A stretch of DNA of 64,000 nt from JOPF133 sp052144935 (GTDB taxonomy: Bacteria > Acidobacteriota > Terriglobia > Bryobacterales > Bryobacteraceae), in assembly GCA_052144935.1 (NCBI GenBank), contig JBKQPR010000339.1, forward strand, positions 23,189 through 87,188, read 5' to 3'. The notes under the pieces are model-generated. The model was not told the origin of the DNA. It ran no database searches and was given only the letters and a program-made list of their open reading frames with translations. A program made the position numbers and the translations under genes. How positions within the stretch are numbered: position 1 is the first letter of the stretch; each line of letters starts with the position of its first letter. Positions 51,491-60,688 of this stretch are shown here, piece by piece.

Positions 51491-51984
51491 AACTCCCCCT
51501 CACCATCAACGGCAGCGAGGATCTCGTTGAGATTCTGGCGCCCGCGCCGGCCTGCCGCTTCCGCCTGGGAGACGGTCCCGAGCGCTCGGCCGATGTCCGT
51601 ACGCCCGAGCCCGGTGTCTACTCCATTCTGCTGGACGGCCGCTCCTATGATGCGCGCATCGAGGAGGCGCCTCCCGGGTTGGTGGTGGTCATCGACGGCT
51701 ACCGCTTCGAAATTGCGGTACGCGACCCGCGGCGCTGGAGCCGGAAATCCGCCGGCGGCGCCGGCGAAGGCGTCCTGACTGTCACCGCCCCCATGCCCGG
51801 AAAAGTGGTGCGCGTGCTGGTGGCCCCCGGCGATGCCGTGGAGCCGGGCCAGGGCTTGGTGGTGGTGGAAGCCATGAAGATGCAAAACGAGATGCGGGCC
51901 GCGCGCGCCGCCCGCGTGCTCTCGGTGTCCGCCGTGGAGGGCGCCACGGTGACCGCCGGAGAAGTGCTGGTTACGCTGGAGTAG
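51487..51984 (+). CDS. Biotin carboxyl carrier domain protein
   Basis: Protein of 165 residues. The C-terminal biotinyl domain has the attachment lysine in VVVEAMKMQNEMRA and the preceding TAPMPGKVVRVLVAPGDAVE. The N-terminal ~80 residues form a beta-rich domain (VYSILLDGRSYDARIEEAP) like that of acyl-CoA carboxylase alpha chains, as if a single alpha subunit had been split after the carboxylase. It is translationally coupled to accC. Confidence 0.9.
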   Translation: MKLPLTINGSEDLVEILAPAPACRFRLGDGPERSADVRTPEPGVYSILLDGRSYDARIEEAPPGLVVVIDGYRFEIAVRDPRRWSRKSAGGAGEGVLTVTAPMPGKVVRVLVAPGDAVEPGQGLVVVEAMKMQNEMRAARAARVLSVSAVEGATVTAGEVLVTLE

Positions 51985-52001
51985 TGTCTTTCCGTAGGGC
52001 A

Positions 52002-52027
52002 GCAGCCGCCTTTCAGGCGGCTCTTCC
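52002..52027. repeat. 26-base palindromic repeat, inverted copy at 61803-61828
   Basis: The element contains the perfect palindrome AGCCGCCTTTCAGGCGGCT-type stem (AGCCGCCT/AGGCGGCT around TTC) and is followed by CTTCC. All 26 bases occur again as reverse complement at 61803-61828. Here it lies in the 61-base convergent gap after the biotin carrier gene and may serve as a terminator. Confidence 0.7.
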
Positions 52028-52045
52028 GCTCTTGCGCGTCGGCCA

Positions 52046-53356
52046 CTACGCCAGAATAATCCGCCCCGCCCGCTTCGAAAACGCCATTCCGGCGAAACTC
52101 ACCACGCTGGCCTCGTCGATGTTCCACTGCTCGTATTCCAGCAGTTCGCCGCGCAGGCCGCCCTCCGGGCCCCCATGGCCCTGGACCGTCTTCAGGAAGG
52201 TATAAAAGGGCGCCGATCCGCACCACTTCAAATCGTCGCGATTCTCGCGCACCAGGTCCCAGAAACCCTCCGGGTCGCCGGTAGTGATCCGGGCGATGCG
52301 CTGTTCGTCGCGCGCGCCGACTTCGCTCATCGCGCCCTCGCCGGCCAGCGCCGCGAATTCGTCGCCATACCGCGCGCCCATATGCGCCATATCCACGCCC
52401 AGAATCCAGAAGAGCCTGTCGCCCTCCCGCTCGCGCAGTTCCCCCAATGCTTCCAGAAACTGCTTCACGGGGCCATCGTCTTCCGGCTGCCCGCCGCGGT
52501 ACAAGCTCCGCGCGTACGGCCCGCAGAGGATCGGCAGAATGCGCACTCCCGGCCCCAGCACGTGCTGCAAAAAAATCACCTGCAGCTCGACCGTATGCTC
52601 AAACGAGTGGCAGTAGTCCTCCATCCGCACGGCGCTGCCTCCGCGCTCCGCCAGCCAGTCCACCAGCCGGAGATCCGTGGCGGTTTCTCCCAGCGGCGTC
52701 ACGAAGGTCTTGCGCGTGAGCCCGAATTTCTCCGGCTCGCCGTAGTGCGAGGTCGCCAGAATCACGAAGGTCCGCTGGCGGTGCTCCGGCCGCAGCATGC
52801 GGTACGCGGCCCGATAGCTGCGCCAGCCGCCCGCGGGACTCACGTGCGGCGCCGCGATCGCAAACAAGTCTCCATCCGGGCCCAGGGGGCGCCCCGCCGG
52901 GCCCAGGGGGCGCCCCGCCGGGTCCAGAAGGCCCCCCGCCGCTCCGTCCATGTATTCCCGCAGCACTTCGCGCGCCTCCCCGGCATCCGCCGGATAGGCC
53001 GATCCCGCATGCGCCGGCAGGCGCACCGGGCTCTCCGCGAATTCCCGCTGCCGTTGGGCCCGCATCTGCTCGAACGCCTCGTTCTCCAGAAAGCCGGCAT
53101 CGCTGAGCGTCCGGATCAGGTGCTGTCCGATCTCGCCCACTTCCAGGTCGTTGGTCAGCCGCACTAGGGCCGCGCGCAAATCCAGGTCGGTCTGCCGGCC
53201 ATCGAAGCATCGCAAACACTCCACCAGCACCGGGGGAATGATCAACATGGCGTCGGAAAACCGGTAGGGATCGCGAATGAACAGGCCGGGATGGTCCGGC
53301 GCGGGCGAGGGCATGAAATCCAGATTCATGCGCAGGCGGGGCAGTGGTCGGGACAA
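52046..53356 (-). CDS. MEMO family protein (AmmeMemoRadiSam system protein B)
   Basis: Protein of 436 residues. An N-terminal ~110-residue PqqD-like winged segment (PYRFSDAMLIIPPVLVECLR, then CFDGRQTDLDLR) precedes the MEMO domain: FAIAAPHVSPAGGWRSYRAA, FVILATSHYGEPEKFGL, EDYCHSFEHTVELQVIFLQH and GVDMAHMGARYGD supply the conserved His/Asp/Cys pocket. Between the two the protein contains GLLDPAGRPLGPAGRPLGP, an in-frame translation of the GC-rich dispersed repeat (52877-52930). The start is TTG 53356 or ATG 53329. The AMMECR1 and radical SAM partners usual for the system are not adjacent. Confidence 0.87.
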   Translation of the reverse strand: MSRPLPRLRMNLDFMPSPAPDHPGLFIRDPYRFSDAMLIIPPVLVECLRCFDGRQTDLDLRAALVRLTNDLEVGEIGQHLIRTLSDAGFLENEAFEQMRAQRQREFAESPVRLPAHAGSAYPADAGEAREVLREYMDGAAGGLLDPAGRPLGPAGRPLGPDGDLFAIAAPHVSPAGGWRSYRAAYRMLRPEHRQRTFVILATSHYGEPEKFGLTRKTFVTPLGETATDLRLVDWLAERGGSAVRMEDYCHSFEHTVELQVIFLQHVLGPGVRILPILCGPYARSLYRGGQPEDDGPVKQFLEALGELREREGDRLFWILGVDMAHMGARYGDEFAALAGEGAMSEVGARDEQRIARITTGDPEGFWDLVRENRDDLKWCGSAPFYTFLKTVQGHGGPEGGLRGELLEYEQWNIDEASVVSFAGMAFSKRAGRIILA

Positions 53357-53359
53357 ATC

Positions 53360-53911
53360 CTATCCTAGCGCAGGCGTCTCCCAGTCGCGGTACTTGCGCA
53401 ACAGTTCGTAGATCGCCACTCCGCCCGCCGTGGCGACGTTCAGCGAATGCTTGGCGCCCAGCATGGGGATGCGCACGTGGGTGTCGCAGAACGACGAAAT
53501 CTCCGCCCGGATGCCCTCCACTTCGTGTCCGAACACCAGGCAGACGGGGAAACGCGGCCTCCAGTCGAACAGATCCACCGCGTGCACGCTGGTTTCGATG
53601 GCCGCGATTTCGTATCCGCGCTCGCGCAAGCCATCGAGTGCCGGCCGCGCGTCCCAGGCGTGTTCCCAAGCCACCGACTCCTCGGCGCCCAGGGCCGTCT
53701 TGGCGATGGCGCGCTTGGGCGGGCGCCCGGTGATGCCGCACAGGTACAGCTTCTCCACGCCCGCCGCATCGGCTGTCCGGAAGAACGCGCCCACATTGTA
53801 GAGGCTGCGTACGTTGTCCAGCAGGACGGAGACCGGCAGCCTGCGAATGCCGTCGTAGCGCGTGCCTGCCGTGGTGGCTTGAAAGGGGATTCGGTCCGGC
53901 GTGAGCGCCAT
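53360..53911 (-). CDS. SpoU/TrmH-family RNA 2'-O-methyltransferase
   Basis: Protein of 183 residues with the SPOUT knot: motif 1 VSVLLDNVRSLYNVGAFFRT, then ADAAG; motif 2 FPVCLVFGHEVEGI; motif 3 IPMLGAKHSLNVATAGGVAI, then YELLR. It transfers a methyl group from SAM to a ribose 2'-OH in tRNA or rRNA. It precedes the MEMO gene by three bases on the same strand and is divergent from the GT2 gene. Confidence 0.9.
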   Translation of the reverse strand: MALTPDRIPFQATTAGTRYDGIRRLPVSVLLDNVRSLYNVGAFFRTADAAGVEKLYLCGITGRPPKRAIAKTALGAEESVAWEHAWDARPALDGLRERGYEIAAIETSVHAVDLFDWRPRFPVCLVFGHEVEGIRAEISSFCDTHVRIPMLGAKHSLNVATAGGVAIYELLRKYRDWETPALG

Positions 53912-53943
53912 CTTTGCAATGCTACACTGAAACTTCGAGCGCC

Positions 53944-54915
53944 ATGCTGTCCATCGTCATCCCCATACACAACGAGGAGCCCTCCATACTCCCTCTGTAT
54001 GACCGGCTCACCGTGGTTCTGGAACAGTTGCAGCGCCCCTACGAAATCCTCTTCGTGGATGACGCCTCTACCGACCGCAGTTTCGAGCTTCTGGCCAATC
54101 TGGTGGAAACCGACGGCCATCTGAAGATCATCCGCTTGCGCCGCAACTTCGGCCAGACCGCGGCCCTTTCGGCCGGTTTTCACGAATCCAAGGGCGATGT
54201 CGTCATCGCCATGGACGGCGATTTGCAGCACGCCCCCGAGGACATCCCGGCGCTGCTCCGGAAGATCGACGAAGGTTACGACATCTCGAGCGGCTGGCGC
54301 CAGCATCGCGTGGACAACGCCATCCTGCGCAAGCTCCCCTCCCGCGCCGCCAACTGGCTGATGGCCAAGGCCTCCGGGATGGCCCTGCGGGATTTCGGCA
54401 CCACCTTCAAAGCCTACCGCGCCGAGATTCTGAAGGACGTGAATCTCTATGGCGAGCTGCACCGCTTCATCCCCGCGCTGGCCAGTTTCTACGGCGCGCG
54501 CGTGGCCGAAGTGCCCATCCGCAACACCCCGCGCGCGGCGGGCGATTCGCACTACGGGATCGGCCGCACCTTCCGCGTGCTGTTCGACATCCTCACCATC
54601 AAGTTCCTGCTGAAGTACTTTACGCGCCCCATGCATTTCTTCGGTTCGCTGGGCCTCGCCGGCACCACGCTCGGCGGCGGCATCATGGTCTGGCTGGCGA
54701 TTGAAAAGCTGCTCGGTCAGGACATCATCGCCGAGCACGGCCCGCTGATGATGGCCGGCGGCCTCTTGCTGCTGGCTGGAATCATGATGTTCTCCACCGG
54801 CCTGATCGGCGAAATGATGATGCGCACCTACTTCGAAAGCCAGGACCGCCGCATTTACGCCGTGCGCGAGATCCTGACGCGCAAACAGCGCGGCGTCCCG
54901 GGCGGCGCGCGGTAG
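53944..54915 (+). CDS. GT2 polyprenyl-phosphate glycosyltransferase (DPM1/GtrB-like)
   Basis: Protein of 323 residues. The GT-A domain (LSIVIPIHNEEPSILPLYDR, ILFVDDASTDRSF, VIAMDGDLQHAPEDIPALLR) is followed by two C-terminal membrane helices (FFGSLGLAGTTLGGGIMVWL; MAGGLLLLAGIMMFSTGLI), the layout of GtrB/ArnC. It loads a sugar onto polyprenyl phosphate, making the donor used by GT-C enzymes such as those at 440 and 26170. ATG 53944 starts the first strand; the upstream frame is not native. Confidence 0.88.
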   Translation: MLSIVIPIHNEEPSILPLYDRLTVVLEQLQRPYEILFVDDASTDRSFELLANLVETDGHLKIIRLRRNFGQTAALSAGFHESKGDVVIAMDGDLQHAPEDIPALLRKIDEGYDISSGWRQHRVDNAILRKLPSRAANWLMAKASGMALRDFGTTFKAYRAEILKDVNLYGELHRFIPALASFYGARVAEVPIRNTPRAAGDSHYGIGRTFRVLFDILTIKFLLKYFTRPMHFFGSLGLAGTTLGGGIMVWLAIEKLLGQDIIAEHGPLMMAGGLLLLAGIMMFSTGLIGEMMMRTYFESQDRRIYAVREILTRKQRGVPGGAR

Positions 54916-55176
54916 CCCTCCGCAGACTCCTGCTGTCCACTCTGACGCGGCCGGTGCCCCCGTGGGACCAGCGTGGGCGTCAAAACGACGAGACCCCTTG
55001 TTCTCGCGGGATCACAGCGCATTCCTCACAGTCGAGCCGCCGTTCCGGGCCGTCGGCATTTCTCCGATAAGGCAGTTCGTCCGAATGGATGGATCGCGCC
55101 TACACGAAGGTGCTTCCGCTAACGGCGCAGCGCTTATACGTAAACGCTTTGGCGTCAGCCAGGGTTTGTGGAGACT

Positions 55177-55329
55177 ATGCACCTTCGGCTTTCATCCCTG
55201 ACCGGCCGCGATTACGACGACATCCTCTACCCCGGAGCGCTCGCCGCCGCGGCCGATTTCTTCGCGCGGCGCCCGGAGCGGCCCGGCCACTTTGCAGGTA
55301 ACCTTTTGCGATCCGGGAAGTATCATTAA
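55177..55329 (+). other. Possible relic of a GT2 gene in the 54916-55345 gap
   Basis: The 430-base gap before the TIGR03435 gene has no intact gene. A 50-codon frame contains DYDDILYPGALAAAADFFAR, similar to the acidic SDDxYYPGALA segment of GT2 glycosyltransferases that follows the DXD site. Nothing before or after in this frame supports a working enzyme. The rest of the gap shows nothing recognisable. Confidence 0.25.
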
Positions 55330-55345
55330 CCGGAGGAGTGCGGCT

Positions 55346-56101
55346 ATGAACGTAGCGGTGGGTATTACGGGAGTGGCGCTATTCTTCGCGGCGACTTGCG
55401 GCGCGCAGGCGCCGGCCTTCGACGTGGCGTCAGTCAAACCGGCCCGGCCTGACGCCACAACAAGGTCGCTCACCCAAAACCCTGGCGCAAGGCTTACGAC
55501 TTCGAATGCCACGGTGAAAATGCTCATCATGCTCGCATACCAGGTCATGCCCGACCAGATTTCGGGAGGCCCCAACTGGTTGGAATCGGACGGATTTGAC
55601 ATTGATGCGAAGGGGGCGGACCCGAGGGTCACTAAAGCGCAATTCCGCCACATGATTCAGAGCCTGCTGGCCGATCGGTTCCAATTGAAGGTGCATCGCT
55701 CGACCAAAGAGCTTCCCGTCTATGCGCTTGTGCTGGCTAAGAGCGGCCCAAAATTCGTTGAAGCGAAAAATGACGACCCCGAGGTCAGCATGAGAATTGA
55801 GGGACCGGGCCAGATGACAGGCGTGAAAGCTACCATGTCCATGTTCGCGTCGGCGTTGTCGCGGCCTTTGCAGCGTCAAGTTATCGACGAGACCGGGCTT
55901 AAAGGGGCCTACAATTTCAAGCTCCAATTCGTGCCCGATCGGAACCCGTCCAAGCCAGGCGAGGACGGTGTGATTCCCACTGGCGACGGCCCTTCCATCT
56001 TCACCGCATTACAAGAGCAACTCGGTCTGAATCTGAAGGCCAGTAAAGGACCCGTCGAGATTTTGGTGATTGACCACGCTGAGAAGCCAACTCCGAACTA
56101 A
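55346..56101 (+). CDS. TIGR03435 family secreted protein
   Basis: Protein of 251 residues with a signal peptide (VAVGITGVALFFAATCGAQA). It then has the family opening PAFDVASVKPARPD. Further landmarks are LIMLAYQVMPDQISGGPNWL, MIQSLLADRFQLKVHRSTKE, LPVYALVLAKSGPKF, RPLQRQVIDETGLKGAYNF and the end VEILVIDHAEKPTPN. The family is of unknown function and largely limited to Acidobacteriota, where it occurs in many copies; it is the best taxonomic marker here. CGGAGGAG at 55331-55338 sets ATG 55346. Confidence 0.92.
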   Translation: MNVAVGITGVALFFAATCGAQAPAFDVASVKPARPDATTRSLTQNPGARLTTSNATVKMLIMLAYQVMPDQISGGPNWLESDGFDIDAKGADPRVTKAQFRHMIQSLLADRFQLKVHRSTKELPVYALVLAKSGPKFVEAKNDDPEVSMRIEGPGQMTGVKATMSMFASALSRPLQRQVIDETGLKGAYNFKLQFVPDRNPSKPGEDGVIPTGDGPSIFTALQEQLGLNLKASKGPVEILVIDHAEKPTPN

Positions 56102-56268
56102 TCCAGCGAGCCAAACAGCGTCGGCGGCGGCCCGCGCGGGATCCTGGCGCGCAAACAGCAGCGCAAGAACCTGCTCCGGCGCTCCGATCTTTCGAGATTT
56201 CGACATGACCGGCGTCCTCCTCGGCCGTCGCCCCAGAATTTGCGATCGGCGCTAAAATGGTTATCGAA

Positions 56269-56460
56269 ATGGATCGTGTGCCTTCAAAACCTGTCCAAGA
56301 TCCGCCTAACCTGGTCCGGGCGAGATCCTTCTCGCTGGATCGACTTCTGAGCCACATCGACCCCGGAACGGCGGAGGAATCCGAAGACTTCGTACGCCTC
56401 ATCTATGACCAGCGCCACATTGACCTCTCCTCCGATCGCAACGGCAAGACTGGTCGTTGA
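56269..56460 (+). CDS. VapB-like antitoxin
   Basis: Protein of 63 residues (NLVRARSFSLDRLLSHIDPG, TAEESEDFVRLIYDQRHIDL, SSDRNGKTGR) ahead of and overlapping a PIN-domain toxin by 56 bases. Similar short proteins accompany PIN toxins in Acidobacteriota. The ATG at 56257 lies inside a TAAAAT hexamer (56253-56258) that looks like the -10, so ATG 56269 is preferred. Confidence 0.75.
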   Translation: MDRVPSKPVQDPPNLVRARSFSLDRLLSHIDPGTAEESEDFVRLIYDQRHIDLSSDRNGKTGR

Positions 56461-56848
56461 TACAGACGTCGCCAGCTTTATCTTCAAGTGGCATCCTGAA
56501 TTCGCGCCGCGCTACGTCACAATCGTGCGCGGTTCTGAGTTGGTCGTGTCATTTATGACGCTGGCCGAGATGCGCCAGGGCGCCCTGGATGCGAACTGGG
56601 GACAGCGCAAATGCGACATGCTGGAAGCCTATCTGGCCGACTTCTCCGTTTTTCATTCCGACAGCCTCCTGTGCTCCACGTGGGCCACCGTTCGGAACGA
56701 GAGCACGCACAAGGGACGTCCAATTGGCTCGGCCGACGCGTGGGTTGCAGCCACGGCGCTTGTCCTCTCGGCGCCGCTAGTGACGAACAATCCCAAGGAC
56801 TACCGCCACTTGGACAAGCTTCAGCTTGTTTCTGCGGCCGCCGTGTGA
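56405..56848 (+). CDS. vapC: VapC-type PIN-domain toxin
   Basis: Protein of 147 residues. PIN domain with the acidic active site: LVVDTDVASFIFKWHP (first Asp), VSFMTLAEMRQGAL (Glu), and IGSADAWVAATALVLSAPLV (Asp), then TNNPKDYRHL. It is a Mg-dependent endoribonuclease. The start overlaps the antitoxin; an internal start nearer LVVDTD is also possible. Downstream (56849-57272) no gene is seen; a short palindrome GAACAAATTGTTC lies at 57147-57159. Confidence 0.88.
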   Translation: MTSATLTSPPIATARLVVDTDVASFIFKWHPEFAPRYVTIVRGSELVVSFMTLAEMRQGALDANWGQRKCDMLEAYLADFSVFHSDSLLCSTWATVRNESTHKGRPIGSADAWVAATALVLSAPLVTNNPKDYRHLDKLQLVSAAAV

Positions 56849-57272
56849 ATATCCGACAGCGCAGATATTTGGGTGCCCTTTCTCGGATTCCTCCCCGAAA
56901 GCCGCCCAGCAGCGCGTGATCCTCTGACAACCTTTTTTCCTGGGGCACCGGGCATGCGGCCAGATCGCCCCCACGCCGTCAGCGAGGATCTACTTCTCAA
57001 CGTCCGACCAGCGGCAAAATCGACCATGTGCGCCTCCCCTGGTTGATTACTCCCGGATGGCCCGCTTGATCGTAACCCTGACAGACGGTGGGTGCAGCCT
57101 GTCGCCCAAGACTGCGCGCCTCACTTGTCCACCCGCTCCAAGCATTGAACAAATTGTTCTCCTCCCCCGAAGGCGAGATTCCTCTTGCGTGCCCGCGCTC
57201 AGGCCTCGCGTGCCCTTGCCCAGTCAAGGCGTATCTTCAGTTCGGGCAACCGTTATGACACAATAAGCACAA

Positions 57273-60012
57273 ATGCTGGGCCGTACGCTGTCTCATTACG
57301 AAATCCTGGAGAAACTGGGACAGGGCGGAATGGGCGCGGTCTACAAGGCCCGCGACACCCGGTTGGGGCGTTTAGTCGCCATCAAGGTCCTGCTTCCCGG
57401 CAAGGCGTCCGACCCGGAACGCCGGCAGCGCTTCATGCAGGAAGCCAAGGCGGCCTCGGCCCTGAATCATCCGAACATTGTCACAGTTCACGACATCGGA
57501 TCGGAAGATGACGTCGACTTCATCGTCATGGAGTACATTGCCGGGAAGCCTCTCAATCGGGTGATCCCGCGCCAGGGGATGAAGCTGGTGGAGGCGCTGG
57601 AGTGCGCCATTCCTATTGCTGACGGGCTCGCCAAGGCGCACGCCGCCGGCATCGTTCACCGGGACCTGAAGCCTGGAAACGTCATGGTAGGTGAGGACGG
57701 TACGGTCAAGTTGCTGGACTTCGGCCTGGCCAAGCTCGTGGAAGACGTCGCTCCCGGCGATCTGATCGAAACCCATGCCATGAATGCCGGCGCGCCGATT
57801 ACCAAGGATGGCGCCATCCTCGGCACGGTTGCCTACATGTCGCCCGAGCAGGCCGAAGGAAAGACCGTGGACGGGCGCTCGGACATCTTCTCCTTCGGCG
57901 CGATGCTGTATGAAATGGTGAGCGGCCGGAGCCCGTTTCACGGTAGCTCCGCGATCTCGACGCTGGCTGCGATTTTGCACGAGGACCCCAAGCCGGTCAG
58001 CGAATTGACTCCCGGCTTGCCGCGCGAGATCGACCGTATCGTCGCGCGCTGCCTCCGCAAGGACCCGGCCAGGCGCTGGCAATCGATGGTGGACCTGCGC
58101 ACATCGCTCCAGGAGTGTAAGGAGGATTCGGATTCGGGAGTTCTGCACAGCGGAACCGCCTCGCGGCCCGCCGAGCTACGCGCCGCAGCGGGCCGGCGCT
58201 GGGTGTGGGGCGCCGCCGCGCTGCTCGGACTGTTGCTCATCGCCGCTGTCTGGTTCTTCCGCCCGCAGCCGCCCGCCGAAACAACTCTGACCGCGGTGCC
58301 TTTGACGTCCCACAACGGTTTTGAGGGGTCTCCTAGTTTCGCCCCCGATGGCAACCACGTGGCGTACTCCTGGAACGGGCCGAATCAAAATAACACAGAC
58401 ATCTACATCAAGCTGATCGGTCCCGGCGATCCCCTGCGCCTCACCACCAATCCCGCGCCGGATATAAGCCCCACCTGGTCGCCCGACGGCCGTTGGATCG
58501 CGTTTGTGCGTTTCCTGCCTGGCGCCCGAGCGGGCTATTTCCTGATCCCCGCCCTGGGAGGCCCCGAGCGAAAGGTGAGCGAGACCTGGTCGGAGCCCTT
58601 TCTGAACTCGGTTCCCAAACCTCTGATCGCCTGGTCTCCCGATGGCAAGTGGCTGGCCGTGCCGGACAAGGACACGCCGAATGGGGATTTCGGTCTGTTC
58701 CTGGTTTCGGTGGCCACCGGAGAGAAGCGCCGGCTCACCACGCCTGTGCCCGCAGGCAGCGATAGCGGAGCCGCTTTCTCTCCCGATGGCCGCACATTGG
58801 CTTTTGTCCGGCGGGAACAGTGGGGCTTGACCAAAATCTCCTTGCTCAGCCTTTTCGGCAAATCTGGATCCGCAGGGGCAGCCCAAGGCTCTACGGTCTC
58901 CAGAACCTGACAACTCCGGCCCTGCCTGGACTCCCGACGGTAAGGAAATCGTGTTCTCCTCGGGGACCTCTCGCGGCACGTACAATTTGTGGCGGATCGC
59001 GGTCTCCGGATCGGCCGAGGAGCGCCGCCTGGCGGGTGTTGGTGAGAGGAGCGGCCCGGTGGTATCGATATGGCGTCCCACTGCCGGTCAGGCTGCGCGA
59101 ATGGTGTACCAGCAAGTGAATCTCGACACCGATGTGTGGCGCATCGAGTTATCCCGGACCGGCAGTTCCGTGGGATCTCCCTCCCGCTTCCTGTCCTCTA
59201 GCCGGCAGGATTTCTATGCGGCGTATTCGCCGGATGGCGGAAGAATCGCTTTTCTGTCGGATCGGTCGGGCCGTTTTGAAGTCTGGGTCGCCAATAGCGA
59301 CGGTTCTGGCATCTCCCAGTTGACCTCGGTCGGCGTTTCGTCGATGTGGTTCCCCCCGCTATGGTCTCCCGACGGCAGTGCGATTGCGTTTACGGCGCCC
59401 ATCAATGGACAGGACGAAGTCTTTTCGATCCGGTCCAGCGGCGGCGAAGCCCGGCAGTTGACCAGCGGTCCGGAGCCGAAAGTCGCACTGACATGGTCGC
59501 TGGACGGCAAGTGGGTCTACTTTTTCACGCCCACGCGGGCGATGAAAGTTCCCTCGAATGGAGGAATGCCGGTTGCCGCGGATCCAAAGGAATACATCCC
59601 GCAGACAATCTCGGGGAGAGGGAACTCCGCCGGAGGATTCGTGTACATACCCCGGGGGAACGAGCCGATGGAGTTGTGGAAATATCCGCTTCAGTCCGAG
59701 CCGGATCTCCTGCGCCGCCTCTTTTCTGGATTGGACACTTCCGGTCAGCAAGCCGGTGGCGTTCAAGTGCTGCCGGCGATCTTTCACGGCTCCGCGTATT
59801 GGGTTACCGAACAGGGTGTGTATTTCGTTCCCCGTGCGAATCGGAATACCATCCAGTTTCTGCGCTTCTCCACGGGAAAGATCGAGAAAATCGTGGATCT
59901 CGGCAAGGATGCTTATTACGGGCTCACGGTTTCCCCGGATGGCCGTTGGCTGGTGTACTCCGAAATCGAGCAGACGGGCTCGAATCTGATGCTGGTGGAT
60001 AAGTTTCGTTAG
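57273..60012 (+). pseudogene. Ser/Thr protein kinase with PD40 repeats, split by one-base frameshift
   Basis: First frame 57273-58910: kinase domain (LGQGGMGAVYKARDTRLGRL, VAIKVL, HRDLKPGNVMV, LLDFGLAKL, GTVAYMSPEQAEG), membrane helix near residue 320, and the first propeller repeats. It then runs out of sense after SLLSLF. Reading the next frame from 58852 gives DPQGQPKALRSPEPDNSGPA, then WTPDGKEIVF, continuing to 60012 with more SPDG repeats. Removing one T from the TTTT at 58852-58855 restores a single protein of about 912 residues, the same size as the kinase at 22830. This is either a recent inactivation or a homopolymer sequencing error. Confidence 0.8.
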
Positions 60013-60421
60013 CCTGGTGCGCACCGGTCATGGTGCGGACCTGCCCACCCGGCCAGTCCAAGGCCCAAAACCTCAGAACGCTGGCTCCGCCGATTCGGCC
60101 TCGGGACGGCCGCGACGTCTGGGCTATCCCGCAGCGCCGCGGAAATCGCCCTGCCTCGGCAAGCACCCCGAACGCCGCCGATCGGCACGCGCCGGCCAAA
60201 ATCCAACCCGGCCCCGCCGCCGGAGAAAACCAGCCGCCTTAGCGCCCCGACCGCCCCGTTCACAAAGTTCGCCAACAATTCTGATCCACTCCAACCGCCG
60301 CCATTCCAACCATTTACCTCCCTGCGCCGCTTTCTTCCCCGCCGCCCTCTGCCTGCCCGCCGGATACAATGTGGCTTCGGGAGGGCTTCGCGAGAGCGAA
60401 TTTGCCCCGAAGAAAGGGCTT

Positions 60422-60505
60422 CCGGACGCATCTGTCCGGTTCACCCTCGGTTAACTCTTTTGGTTTCAATAAAGCCCTCCGAAATTCCCGGACATGCATG
60501 TCCGG
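60422..60505. promoter_or_regulatory. Two operator-like palindromes CCGGAC-N6-GTCCGG
   Basis: Perfect six-base arms occur twice: CCGGACGCATCTGTCCGG at 60422-60439 and CCGGACATGCATGTCCGG at 60488-60505; the second is palindromic over all 18 bases. Centres are 66 bases apart. They lie in the 676-base gap 60013-60688, which otherwise shows only a possible gene fragment. They look like binding sites of one dimeric regulator, or a repeat family; the regulated gene is not clear. Confidence 0.5.
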
Positions 60506-60688
60506 AATGGGTTCGTTACGGAAAGAATCGCGCCGGCCTCCCCCGATTGGATCGCCATGGGCGCCTGGGTCGGACGCCAGCAAGCCTTCGCCATGATCGC
60601 CAACCAGCGCTCCGCCGGTATCAATCACGTCCATGCCGGTCGCACCATGGCCAAAGAGCCGCGCCTTCCCGCCGTCAAAAGCCGAAGC
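60494..60688 (+). other. Possible N-terminal gene fragment
   Basis: The frame reads RIAPASPDWIAMGAWVGRQQ and then AFAMIANQRSAGINHV, with GC-rich third positions, which suggests a once-coding sequence of ~55 residues. Beyond 60688 it becomes the antisense of the TrmB gene, so any original C-terminus is gone. I do not recognise the family with certainty. Its ATG lies inside the second CCGGAC palindrome. Confidence 0.25.

Noticed and set aside
57147..57159. GAACAAATTGTTC as a LexA-like SOS box
   Set aside because: It is over 100 bases from the kinase start, no SOS gene is near, and a 13-base palindrome can occur by chance.
60017..60454. 145-codon plus-strand frame after the broken kinase
   Set aside because: Pro/Arg-rich without family motif or start signal; looks like random open frame in GC-rich DNA.
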